Below are positions 22,492 through 34,771 of a DNA stretch of 64,000 nucleotides, one piece after another. Under the pieces are notes generated by a model that was not told the origin of the DNA, made no database searches, and saw only the letters and a list, made by a program, of their open reading frames with translations. This DNA comes from Stenopsyche tienmushanensis. Lineage: Eukaryota > Arthropoda > Insecta > Trichoptera > Stenopsychidae. Numbering within the stretch: position 1 is the stretch's first letter; each line of letters starts with the position of its first letter. The position numbers and the translations under genes are program-made. Location: assembly GCA_008973525.1 (NCBI GenBank), contig WACJ01000406.1:806001-870000 (forward strand), written 5' to 3'.

Positions 22492-25400
22492 CGCTCGCAA
22501 ATAGGCGATCATCCTGCCATACATGTTTAACGATCACCTTATTATTTGGTGCGCACATTTGGTACGTCATGTATTTATTCAAATATATTGAATTACTATT
22601 TCTTATAAATAACAAATTTATTAATTACGTGTTTTTGAATACAAATGCAAATTTGTTAGCCATTCGCCAAATCTTATCAATATTGTCATGAAGTTATAGC
22701 GAAAGTTCGAGTTCAAATCCAGACCGTGTCAATAAATCTGGCAGATCGAATCGACGACCGTCTCGAACCAAGTTAATCCTGAATCAAGTTTATCCCCGCC
22801 CAATTCGGAACAATAAGTACCGAGACGGTTAATTGAGTCGTCTTATGGGTGTAATTGGATAGTTTTTTGAATTTCGTTCGAATTTGTAATTCAATATTTT
22901 TCCCGACGGAGGCGTCGAGCCTTGTGGTGAAAGTGAATAAGCTTTTATTCTCGTTAAAAACGTCTTTAATCTATCCAAGCACTTGTGTTTATTAAGGGTA
23001 CCGGACGAAAATTTCGTTTTTTTAATTTTAATACGCCATTTGTATAAAAATCATTAGTTTTGAATTAAACGAGATTCTCTTTTTTTCCTTTAATAATATT
23101 AATTAATTTCTCAATTTGTCCAATAATACTAGATACTGCATAAGATTCAATTTTGTTAAATATCAAGCTGAAGGAAGGCTTTAATAAATCCACTGTTTTT
23201 TTTTGCAATAGTATTGAATTTTTATGAAATATTCAGGATCTGCAAACTGTTTTTATACGTTCAGTATAAGCGGTATATTTGGCTATGGATTTTGTACATT
23301 TTAACCCATTGAAAAGTGATATAGTGCGACAATCACCGTCTAATCGAAATATGACCTGATTAAATCCTTGCATTCTTCTAGCTAGTCTCTGCTTTATAAA
23401 ATAAAAGATTACCTTTTTCAAGCAAACACGATTTTTATGTTTGTTGACAACTTGCTAATAACAATGTTTGAGATGATCCCATTTGTTAGCTTGTATATCG
23501 ACGCCAATTGACGTTTAACCATCGATTATTATAAATATATTCGTCAAACATCATGTTTAATCTTCAGAAAATATTTTTATCCTCCCTGTCTGTGTGTTGA
23601 ATTGATGTCAGAACTTATTGCCGACTGAATAACTCGCTAGGCTAATCGAATTAATCTCCATTCACTCGGACGAAAAGTACAACGATGGATTTAACCAGAA
23701 TACATTTATAGGTTTGACCTGAAAGATATGAGAGCGCGATGACCTCGAGCTTTTGTGAACATGGCTGTAATCAAATTTGCCCTTTGTACGCCGCAGATCG
23801 TTCCTTTACAATGTACGGGAATCTTTGAATAACCCTCCACGATCCTCAATGTCATCTGCACATAAATCTTGCAGTGCTTGTTTTATGCGCTTTTCGCTTA
23901 TATCGATCTGCCGATATTCGTACGAGACGAGTACGAAACATATGCAAATTTCGAATTGACGAAGATATATTAACTTTACAAGCTCATGAACCGTGTCCCG
24001 CGTGCATCCACGGGGAAAGATCATATATAATATTCATATGAAATGATGATTTATTCTGATGTAATTTGTTCCGTTGCAGGAAAAAAAATGTTTGCGGAAA
24101 GCCCCGAAGATGGATGAAATATCTGCGGATTATTTGTAATCCTAGTTTTCTTTTACCGGCCATGGCCATAGAGCCGATTTCCTATTTCCTTAGTCAGTAT
24201 TCGCTGGCTTGAAAAATTATCTCGCTAATACCGCCTCAAAGCGATTCACACTTGAAGCATTCGGAAAATAACCTCTGTCAAAAGCAGCTTATCGAGTGAA
24301 ATATAACGATTTAACCCTGCGATTGAGCGCTTCGGTGTGAAAGTGCTCGCTAAATTACCGTTCATTACTCTTTATTCAGATTTTGTATCCATTAAGCGAA
24401 TGATCGGACTCGGGGCCCGCTAAATTGTGGCTTATGGCTATTGAAAAGAGGGTTTTTTTCTGAATTAAAAATGTATCGTTTTTCCAATCGGAATTTTGCC
24501 AGAATCATCCCCCTACCTCGCGATATTTAATGACTGGATATGGAGAGGATGGGATTTTGTAATTTGATCATTTGGGCGTGGAGCTCTCCGACTTTCTTTT
24601 TTCGCGAGGAAAAAATGTCTGCTCTTATGGAACCCCCATTTACCATTCCCCTACGCGTATTTATCTATTTAGTCGAGATCTATCACCGCAGATTACTTCT
24701 CAAACCCAATACAGGCTCTTGAGAAAAGGCGTCTTGTATTTCAAAGGAGCTGCGTATCGACCAAAATATATAATGGCTTCTAACCAACATTTATATATTT
24801 GTTTTGTTATAACTTCTTGATTTTAATGCAAAAATTAAAAGCAATCTTATTTGTGGCATCGTTCAAACCACAGAATTCTGATGTATAACGCTATAGAAAC
24901 GATATAAATTAGTGATAAGCACAATAGCCTTATTTTAGGGTTCATATTCAACTTCAACAATGATCATTTTTAGCTATACAATTTTTTTGCGGTTAATGTT
25001 TCAGCATGCTTATTTTTTAAAACAATTATTCCATTAGATCAATGTCGAAATTTCATCAATGTTCAATATTCTTATTTTAAAATTCAAGTCCACATTAAAA
25101 ACTCTTTTCCAGAGAGAAATCATTCATGGAGATCAGTTTAAAAAAAATGGAAATTGAAGGAGTATAATATAATAAATATCAATATAAAATGTCCAAAAAT
25201 ACAAAAAATCAATACTGAAAAGAGAAGGAACTCATCCTGTTTAACGCCACAGTAATATTATTTCATCCAAAGTTAATCAAAAAAGAAGTGTTTTGAAAAA
25301 TGGACAAGCATATTTTGCGAAAAATTAAAAAAAAAAATAATACTCGACATTGAAAAATTATAATTATATTTGCTCTTTTGTAAATTACCAACCGACCTTC

Positions 25401-28400
25401 GTGAAGTACAACCGAATTGTAAAAATAAACAAGAACTCTCATTCCCTTAAAGCGGTCACTCATGCGTATTGCGAGAGCCAATTTTGTATTTATGCCTTAT
25501 ATTTTGTTTAAATTCTCTTTTCAGGAGTGCTTTTTCAGTTTTTAGTAAGTATAATAAAGCCTTTTGGACGTTTTAATATTTTGATGTACGGTTGAAAAAC
25601 TCCTTTGGCAAACTTTCAGAGGACAGTTTAAGTATAGCACGAAGAGGCTCTCTCATTTAAAACTTGAAAGACTTCTGAGGTATCTTACCGTACAAATAAA
25701 GCGAGTCAATGCTTGTATAGTAAGTAAGTTACTGTTATGCAGACGAGCATAATTAGCTTCACATAAAGACTTTAATGTTCGTAGTGAAAAACTTCGAATT
25801 AATTAAAATTCTTGAATTATAGTTTTCATAGTTCATGAAACTCTGTTGATTTTTCCATATAAAATTACATTTAAGCGATGCAGATGTTAAACAATTTGAA
25901 TCCGGCTAAACTTTTCGCTCACCCGCTCTGCAATTAGTTCTCGCTTAGTTATCGATTCATTTAGTTATGAAATCCTTTGTTGCATACTTCTATCAAAGTT
26001 GCTTTTGTTTGAAGTATGCAAATTGTGCAAAAGTTGCATCCGTCGGTAAGAATTAATGCGCTTGCTCGCCAAACCCAAAAGCAGATTAGCTCGTTGTCCA
26101 TAAATCATGCCGCTGCCCTAATTTGTAGTTTTTATACCACTCTCGCCGGGGATTATTCTCAAAATAATAAATCTACGAGTACGCTGAGATGATTCCTCGT
26201 TCATTCCCGCCCTCCGATAATTTATGTTTCCCCTATCGGATGCTGCGTTTAATTTTTACCCCTGGGTGGATGGATTTAATTTATCCGAAGAGCTCCGCAA
26301 TTTGACGGCAAAATCTGGTCTCGAAGCGAAAAGTTGTCCGTTATTATTGTTGCATGAGATTTATTAGAATGCATTCAGTGTGCATTAAGTGCAAGAGTTT
26401 GATAAACAGTAATATATACCGGCTTGACTCGAGAATCATGTCGTACTTTTTGGTTCATTCTTATTCAATCCTCATATCTTATACATCATCATGACATTAC
26501 ACATCTAGAAAAGTAATGAAATTTCATTGAATAATAGCCTATATATAACATTAAAAGATATCAGTCATCCTACGAATTTATTGAGTGATTCTACAAACAG
26601 TACACTGCAGAACTAAGGACCTCTTCAATATCCATTCACAGGAAGGAGTTACATCGATTACATACATTCACCTCCTCATTCGCTCGATATTGAAGGTAGC
26701 ATAACTTCTGAATTTCATTTAGAACGTTCGCTCAGCGGGTCTCCTGAAAGAACGTACTGACGGGTGCTTTCATGACCATCTTGATAGGGAGTGTGTCGAG
26801 GTTCGTAAAGACTGAGCAGTTTTCCTCGGGAGATAGTGAAAAACTACTCTAGACGACCTTTTTGATTTTATTGGAAAGGGCTTTCTGGAGTGCAAAGATT
26901 CCAGCCTCTCCTTTCCTCGCTAGGGTGAAGACATACTTGGCTTGATTGCATCTCGGATTTGCTCCTGCACCAACTGAGGGTGTCAACCCAGTCCACGTGC
27001 AATTTACCCGAGCGAATTCGAAACTGAGTGCTTTCCTATTTCAGGTTGACCCTCTCCTAAAGGTCGTCTGCTTGATGTTCTTCTTGTTCTTGTTCTGTTC
27101 CTAGAGCTTCTTGGCTTCGAACTATCAACTATATAAGAGATAGCGAGTGACAATCAAGCTAAGCTTTTTTTTCCTAATGTTTTTTCGCAATTCAGTGAAG
27201 AGAAAAGGTACAAAAAGACAAAATACTGAAGAATATATATCTCATCGTAGAACTTGTATCAATAAACGATTGTTGGACTATTAGTCTAGGCTCTGGATTA
27301 TATAATGTATATATTATTCTGCAAAATATTTTGCATAAAATTGATTGAAATCGAAGTCTTGAATATCTTGTGATGCGGGCAAAGTATAGATAATTATAAT
27401 AATCACCAATGCTTCTGGATATGAGGACATATGGAGAACGCACGAGATAATTTTACTCGGAAGTAGACCAAAATTTTCCAGTAAAATACTATTGATTTCT
27501 TCATTCTATAAATAAATATATCATCCTTTTTATCAATGAGTCATTTCGTGACATTCAAATCAAATTACAGCTGTCTGCAATCGATACGTATCGCCTGTAT
27601 GGCTTCCGCGACCTAATATGCCGTTATATTATTCATGAGAGCTGTGGCTGCATTATTTAGCAGAAAATTGACACAAGTCATGATACCTAAAAGCCGATTG
27701 CCGAGAAACAAATTTCCAAATGTGTGTATTTTATTCTGTGAAAGCTGCTGTTTCGGCCGAAATAAACATACATATTTATATACTCGTTAAAGCTGCGGTC
27801 TAGCAATAAAGCATACTTAAACTAAGAACACCGTCGACGACTTTATGTATTTTTATTAACAAAGAGGACAACGTCCTTAAGCATTCATTTTGCGGTCATA
27901 AACGACCCTGTTCCCACACTAAAATAAGCTCATAACGAAGCTCATTTTACTGCAAGCAGTTAACATTTGCTAAATTTCGAGCAAACGTCACTCCGTCGAC
28001 AATTATTCGGTGCCGGTCGTAGTCGTCGTGGTCTTCGACGTCGAGCTTTTATTGTCTTCCTGGTGGTCCACCGCGCTGATGTCGTCGTACATAAACACTC
28101 ACTCACGACTACAGACGAAAACTTTGTGGCTTTCCAGCGACGGGTTAATACACCTTCTGCGGTTTTCGTCTATCGAAGAATTCCGAGTGCTTCTAAAAAT
28201 GGCAGAAATACAATACTCAATGTTGCATTGACCGACAACACTGAGCGCCAGACTTTGAAGTAGATCTGCAAAATCGTGCACATTCGAACGCCGTTGTCTG
28301 GAACCGTTTTATTCTTCAGCTTAAAGTGTTCCCACAACAAATAAAATAAATATAGTGAAAACTTTGCGGATCTGTAGAGAGAAGATGAGGTCGTTCATAA

Positions 28401-30198
28401 TCGAAAGCTCATTCTGATCGGAATTGAAATGTTTTGGACGTCGAGCCACCGAGTTTCGAAAGCATTTAATTATTTCTCAGATGGTATTTGTAAGGGGTGA
28501 CTCCGGCAGCAATTCGCATTAAAATAATCGAATGCTGACATCAAATATTAATTCGTTCGCTCCTATCTAATTTCAAATGCAGGAAGGTCTTAAATTATTT
28601 AACAAAAAAGTTTATTGCAGAATGTCATCAATGCTTCATGACCGCAACGAGGCGATGTTAACCATATTCGATCTTGTGCTATTTTTCGTATAAAAATTTT
28701 TATTATTCTATGGAAAAAACTGAATATGACGGAAAATAATCAACCACGAGTCAAAACGCCACCGATGTAAAATATGAAATAACGAGGACTTACATGTTAA
28801 TGCCTGTGGCAGTTTTTACAATGCAATCCTGAAATTTTCCAGCTTATATACACACAACATGCATTATTGCAACTGACGATGTGTTTAAGCTTACTCCTGA
28901 GTGAACTGGATACATTTTATTTTATGATGAATTTATCCTGGATGAGTGAACATTTTATAATTCATTGAATAGAGGAAGCATACATATATTAAAGATCATT
29001 GATTCGATCCCAACTAATGTCTATGTTTATTATCAATTTCTCTTTAATGATGTATATCAATTTCAAATCGTATTATGTTACACAATTTCGCATTATGAAG
29101 AATATGCGATGGATATTCTCTTCCATATTTAGTACAGAGTAATCACACTTTCATATTCTGTTGTTCATTCGTCAATTGGATAATTTTTTTGCGAAATGTT
29201 CCTCAACCAAATTTTCCTCGCGATGAAAGCTTCAAACAAAAGCTTTACGTCTTGTTATTTTGAGATAATGTAATCCTCTTCATATTTGAAGAATTTCACA
29301 GATTTACCCCTAGAGGAAAAAAGGTTTACTTTTCGTCGTTTAGATTACAAGAAAAATGTCTGGAATTTACATAAAAAAATGTTACTGCATTCCTTCCATT
29401 ATCTGAGCGTTATACGTCGCGAAAAGCTCTCCTCGTACGCATCCATCTATTTTGTGCCGTCCTCCCTAAAAATAAAAAAATCATGCTCCCTTCGTATATA
29501 CGCTTTCATTAAAGTTCAGCGACCTGTCAGCAATCCTAAATTTAATTTCAAAGCCTCTTTTGGTCTGAAAAAATCCGAAAGTCGTCATATTTGAATATGG
29601 CAAATGCCAGTAAAGGCGCGCACTGTGTTTTATTAATTAATTCGCATTTCTCCTGTGTTCCGTGTGTATGAAACTAATTTCGTTTTTGTGGCATTTCTTT
29701 GCCTTTTTCCCGGTGAGCTGCTCGAGTTCTGCTCTCATTCTTCCATGTTTACAATCCTACAGAGCGTGTAATGCGTTCCCATTACCTCTTTGTAGCGTTC
29801 GGTCACGGCCGTCATGCATACGTAACTTCAATTTCATTTATTGATATGCACTTGTGCATTCATATTTTTATGCATGTCGTTTTATGTGACTTTCAGGGAT
29901 CGCTGCTCGCCCTTTTACATTTACGACCTCATTCATACTTTGAATGCTAAACAAGTTTGTGGTACTCGGCCTCGCCGAGGCATAGTATATCCAATACGCG
30001 ACGTAAAAAAGACATTTCAAAGTGCCGTATTTACAAAGTTATTTTGGAAAAATAGCGATCAAAAACGCGAAACGCAATAGGTTATCATTGTTTCGGAATA
30101 AAAAAAGAATCTATAAACATATGATTAATAAATATAATGATTTTTGTTATTTTATATACCTTGAATTCTGACTCTGCAGTTTAAAAATAATTAATAGT
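22492..30198. other. long AT-rich stretch without a supported gene or clear element
   Basis: Open frames are all shorter than about 105 codons and resemble nothing I know. GC-richer patches occur at 23700-24700, 26050-26350, 26690-27120 and 28000-28280; the alternation could reflect conserved noncoding elements. At 26740-27010 the minus strand has two short exon-like frames, too weak to call. Confidence 0.45.
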
Positions 30199-30364
30199 GT
30201 GGTGAAGTCCAACGCTGGAAAGACATGTCTTCCCGCGGCCAAGACTACCGGTCGACGCTTTTTGTACTCCCACTATTAATCTCGCTAATTGGGTCTATGA
30301 TGATTAATAGTAGCTTTTCGTTGGGTGTTTTGCGCCCCGCGCTGTCAGTGAAAGACTGTTAACA
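30199..30364 (-). repeat. LTR-like fragment related to 18367-18707
   Basis: On the minus strand it starts TGTTAACAGTCTTTCACTG and about 117 bases in has GGTAGTCTTGGCCGCGGGAA. The candidate solo LTR at 18707 also starts TGTTAACAG and has TTAGTCTTGGCTGCGGAA about 145 bases in. Start plus spaced internal motif suggest diverged LTRs of one superfamily. Its 3' edge is uncertain and no duplication was found. Confidence 0.3.
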
Positions 30365-31933
30365 TCATGGTTTTATGTTACAATTTATTAATTTTCAATT
30401 TTTTTAAAATAATATCGCTAGCTACAAGGTTTATGTCTTATTTTTTTTTTTAAATACTCTCAATGTTGCATGTTGAATGCCACTGCTCTTTGTGTATAAA
30501 ATTGTATATAAATACGAGTTTCATTCTTTCGTTTGTCTGTGATTTTTTGATGTCGGCTCCTTAAAGAAATGTTGAATTGCTCATTTGTCCAACTATCTGC
30601 AATTCTGGTGATTTTAGTAGAACTCTTGCCGAAAGAGCGTGACTGTATTTAATTCAGCCAATATTGAGCTTGCAATTAAACAATCAATTTCATAATAGCG
30701 TCGGTCCTCTGCCGACGCTAAAGTGAAGCACGTAGAGTGCAGTGAAGTGTCATTCATAACTGTGTAGAGTGCATTCGTGTGCGCCCATTATTGTCGGGCG
30801 CCCAAGTGGGCGCTTAAAAGCGTTCACTCATTACTCTGAAAACTCAATTTTGAATCCATCTGGCGCTTAAATTGTATTTTTTTGATTTTTCATTTTAGCT
30901 CATTTTTATTTCAAGTCCGAAAAGTGTCTAATGAATTCGGGGCGTAGCGTTTTAATCGGCGGCGTATAGAACGTCTGCTCTTTCTTTTTTGTCATCGACA
31001 CTCTGCTCTGTCTTTCTTTTTTTCTCTTTCTGGCTCCGACAGTAAATTTAACCGCTAAAAGTTCGTCGCTCACGAAAATAGTCGGCTAGATGGCTTTCCC
31101 CGACTTTAGGGTCACGAGAGATTTTTCACCACCCCGCATAAACTCCCCGACCCAGGTACATCCTTGTTTACGACAAACGAAATCGTTTCTTTGCTCTTAA
31201 TTCACTGGAAAACTCAATCCCGGCTTTTCATACTGCATTCTATAAATAAGAATCGCAGTAAAAAAATAATGAAGCCATATCCAGCGCAGTCGTTATCGTC
31301 TGCAATTTCTTCCGCTGCTTAATGAACGTATTAATATTTTCATTCTGCTGAAAAGCCACTCGCAGCGGACAGTAGGCGTAAATAATTTAAATTCCCCTGG
31401 AAATTACTCCAAAAATATTCCACTACACAACTTGACCCTTTATCATCCGGACACAAGCATGTTTGCCCATTTTGACAAGTTACCTAACTCATTACAAAAC
31501 TGTGCCCATACTTTTAATTCCATTCTCATTCGGTGAATATTTGCCTTTCGCGGAAAAGCCTACGTGCAAAACATTAAATACACCGTATTATAAACCATTT
31601 ACTGTTGATCACGCTAATTACAATAAATATATTAAATAATATAAAGTCATCATAAATTTGTACTTCAATAACTTATACTACAATGAATTTGAACATTTGT
31701 TGAAATATAAATGCCATGTTGCCACAAACGTGATTAGTAGATTATGTAATATCGTGCTCGTTCATAATTTAGTTCGCATTGACCACCAAATATCCAACAT
31801 TATTTTGAACTAGAATGCTAAGCTAAACGCACTAATATACTCCGAATTCTGTACATTTAAACTTAGCACATCTAAAATTATCAATCCTATTAAATTTTAT
31901 ACTTGTGGAACATGACTCTGGTGGATTTTATGC
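30365..31933. other. AT-rich DNA with a GC-rich hairpin cluster, no supported gene
   Basis: Contains the hairpins at 30696-30830 (listed separately). Otherwise only short frames. Confidence 0.45.
30696..30830. repeat. cluster of GC-rich inverted repeats
   Basis: TAGCGTCGG (30696-30704) pairs perfectly with CCGACGCTA (30712-30720). A second stem, GCGCCC with GGGCGC, lies near 30781-30802, followed by GCCCAAGTGGGC. Between them GTAGAGTGCA occurs twice. The cluster stands out from AT-rich surroundings and has no coding frame. Confidence 0.6.
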
Positions 31934-32926
31934 TGTCGGGTCAGTCCAAAAGTTCTTGCGCATTTTTGAGAAATATTTAAATAGTATAAATAAAACACAA
32001 TTTAACATTAGGTTTCGAACCTGTCGTTTATTTTCGTATGGCGAATGTGCCAGATCTTCAGCGATAAAAATAAATCCTTTCCGGTCCTATGTCGAATCTT
32101 ATTCGACATCGATTTCTACCATGTGGGTCTCATGTCGAATGTCATTCGACATATTATTTCATCGTTAGAATTAAAATACAACCCAACATTTTTTCGCGTG
32201 TATTTATTAGAACAGTATGTTGACCATAGGATAAATTATTTTTTTGCTCATTGGAATGTTTAACTCTCCACTTGGAAGGGATACGAAAGGGTAGTTTTAG
32301 GGGCTCGCGCGGCACGTTAGCCTTTGTAATCAACAGTTACACTTGCTCCGAATTATTACCGATTTTTAGTATTTTTATACCAATCCACAAAGACTACGGA
32401 GTATGCTCTAATAGAAAAAATTATGACAGTAGGAAAGAAACTCGCTACATATGCACAACTTGCGAGAGAAAGCCTGGACTTCGAGTTTTTATTTTTGAAA
32501 AAAATGAAAATAATAGTTTCTCCTAAAATTCTGAAAATCTATTGTGGACTTGGTTGAAACAAAAAAAATTTTTTTTGGGGACCGGAAAGAGCTAATAGTG
32601 TACATGGTGAACATATAATAATATTAGTGTAAGGACCACCAAAAAAAATGGTTTAAAAAATTTAAAGTTTGAGAAAACAGCATCTATGATGAACTTTGTT
32701 CAGGACGTCCTGTTAATTTTGATAACAACGTTCTTAAAAATCTTGTAGGGTCAGAGCCACAATTAACAGTAGATCATATCAGAAAAAATGGAATTGAAAA
32801 TCTGTCTGTAAGATGGCGAAAAGTTGTAGATAGTGGAGGAAAATATATCATTGGTTCAAATGTTAAATTGTGTTTTATTTAAGCTATTTTAAAAAAATGC
32901 GCACGAACTTTTGGACTGACCTGATA
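31934..32926 (+). mobile_element. mariner (ATCAGGTCAGTCC family), copy C, with a nested insertion
   Basis: Ends are GTCGGGTCAGTCCAAAAGTT at 31934 and, inverted, GAACTTTTGGACTGACCTGATA to 32926. Plus-strand coding traces: FSYGECARSSAIK at 32025-32070, then a foreign insert to about 32592, then resumption with NSVHGEH-like sequence, FKKFKV and RPVNFDNN at 32640-32720, and after an internal deletion GIENLSVRWRKVVDSGGK at about 32795-32850. The catalytic core is deleted. Removing the insert leaves about 475 bases, so this copy was already a short deletion derivative or was cut down later. Confidence 0.85.
32075..32592 (+). mobile_element. piggyBac-type element nested in mariner copy C
   Basis: Inverted ends CCTTTCCGGTCCTATGTCGA (32076) and GGACCGGAAAGAGCTAA (inverted gives CTCTTTCCGGTCC) bound 517 bases. 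Flanks TAAAT and CTAA are compatible with a decayed TTAA target. Two subterminal palindromes follow the left end: ATGTCGAATCTTATTCGACA and, 25 bases on, ATGTCGAATGTCATTCGACA. A coding remnant in the frame 32251-32526 has GVCSNRKNYDSRKETRYICT then TCERKPGLRV, matching the C-terminal cysteine-rich domain of piggyBac transposases (CSxxx...RKETxYxCxTCxxKPxL). The catalytic domain is absent, so this is a deletion derivative carrying only the protein's tail. Confidence 0.7.
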
Positions 32927-34556
32927 TTATTACGCATGATATACAAATACCATCTAAAGGCAAACTTCCCCAAACGCGACCCTAACGAAAAACTTCAAGC
33001 CTCTACAAATTGATATCTTTAAGGCTTTGTTTTTTCTTTATCTTTGGGCTTATTATTCATTCGTTGGCATCTACTTTTTCGATGCTAAGCTGTATATTGA
33101 ATATATTTTTATTAAAATATTTTTTATGAAGTTTTGCTTTTACCCTATACATTCAAATGTTTTCAAGAAAAAGCTGCTAAATATATAATATATCATTTAA
33201 CTACATACAATTTTTAGCTACGGTAGTTTTTTTTTTATCTTGTATTAATATCTTGTAGTTATTTTTGAAGAATGAATTATTCCAAAATAATTTATTATAT
33301 CTCTCTATTTAGTTTTTAGCTATGATTAATACTTACGAACCGCAAGATTACGAGCACGCCATCGCGAATTTAAATGGCGTGTCTTCAAAATTAATGGTCC
33401 CGAATCGGATTTAAGTTTAACGCATATTGCAAGCGTTTTTGTAATAATTAATTTGGTAATCGCATAACGTCGTAAATTGTTTTCATCTCTGACCACAGCT
33501 TAATAGAGATGATAATAAATACAATCTGTGCGGATTTCTGGGGACATTTATCTCTTATCTCCGGATATCCGTCTTCGTAAAACAACTTAAGCTTCCGCAC
33601 CCGGAAGACAATTTTTGCCGTTTCAACTTCTGACCCGAATAAATGATTTCGGTAATAAATTCGCTTCAACTTTTAACAGCGTTTTAATACAGATGCGATA
33701 AAATTAAACGTTTACGTCCTACGCCGTCAATGTTGAGGTACGTGAAAGCCGTAAATTTATTATTTAATCTGGTCGGCTTGACCGTGGCTTCGAATGGTAT
33801 TCGTGGAGTTTTTCCTCGTTGGGCAAAGACAGGTAAGGGCGGTTTTCCCCGAGGCTCCTGAAACTTTTAATGGGGCTTCTCCTTAGTTGGGTTTCCTTGC
33901 TCCTGTTGTTTATTTATTTTCCTCATAGAGAGAGGGTGGACATTCCTTACAGCCGCCGTAATGCAGTGTGCTTTTTATTAAGTAAATTTATTCCCGGCGT
34001 GTGTACCCAACTTTGGAAGTTGAGACGTGCGTCTGTTTTACGGTCGTGTTTATTTAGATTTTAGAGAGAAAAGTTTCCGACATGAGAAGAAGGAACTTTA
34101 TTTTCTTCCGCCGCTTATTTAAATATTCCCTGTAAAAAATTAACATAGGCGTAATATTTTAAAATTATTAATTTTGCTCCGCATCCACCTTGGAGATCTT
34201 AATAAATTAGCAGTGCTTAATTTTCAGACGTTGCTCTCCTCCCGGTCGGAGTGAAAACCTTAAGTTCTTAAATGGTGCAAATTTTTTGAATAAATTATCA
34301 TATATACATATTTTCCTTGTAATTATTACTCTAATGATGGCATCAAAATATTATTTCGCACTGAATTGAATGTAGATTTTGTTTGCGCCGTCATAATTTC
34401 AAACTTCGAGATTCGAACTTTGGAATGAATAATAAACGAGATTTCTAGGAATTTATAAAACGAACTGAGTTACTATTTGTATTCTATTATTTATACAAAA
34501 TCTTAGTGTTAAAGCCTAACAGAGAATTATTGTAGTGAAATTAATTTTGATATACC
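32927..34556. other. AT-rich DNA without a supported gene
   Basis: Only short frames. A donor-like CAG|GTAAGG at 33824-33832 has no pyrimidine tract or plausible exon upstream. Confidence 0.45.
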
Positions 34557-34571
34557 CATAGTCTTAAGTCT
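34557..34571. repeat. target-site duplication of the R1-clade LINE, 3' side
   Basis: CATAGTCTTAAGTCT is identical to 37167-37181 and lies directly against the poly(T) run (34571-34597). The last T is ambiguous with the tail. Confidence 0.9.
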
Positions 34572-34624
34572 TTTTTTTTTTTTTTTTTTTTTTTTTTCTG
34601 TGGGCGAGAAAATCTTCGCAAGAC

Positions 34625-34641
34625 GCCCAGTGAAGCTGGGC
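34625..34641 (-). other. stem-loop in the 3' end of the R1-clade LINE
   Basis: GCCCAG pairs with CTGGGC around TGAAG. On the minus strand it is followed by GTCTTGCGAAGATTTTCTCG and the tail. The same layout with unrelated stem bases occurs at 11874-11894, pointing to conserved structure rather than conserved sequence. Confidence 0.7.
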
Positions 34642-34771
34642 AGTGTAGGATTCACGATTGTTCGGTCGTGCCTGCCCACTAAACCCGCCCTTGTCCTTCT
34701 CTGTCCCCCTGGTATTGTTTTACACATTGCTTCAAGGGTGACGGGTAGTCTAGCCATTTAATGGCCCTATT

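Noticed and set aside
22705..22730. tRNA T-loop-like GAGTTCAAATCC
   Set aside because: No cloverleaf can be formed from the flanking sequence.
26740..27010. Two exon-like minus-strand frames
   Set aside because: The pieces (for example GEAGIFALQKALSNKIKK) look protein-like but match no family I know, lack clear splice sites and are separated by stops.
33824..33834. CAG|GTAAGG as an exon end
   Set aside because: No open frame or acceptor upstream supports an exon.
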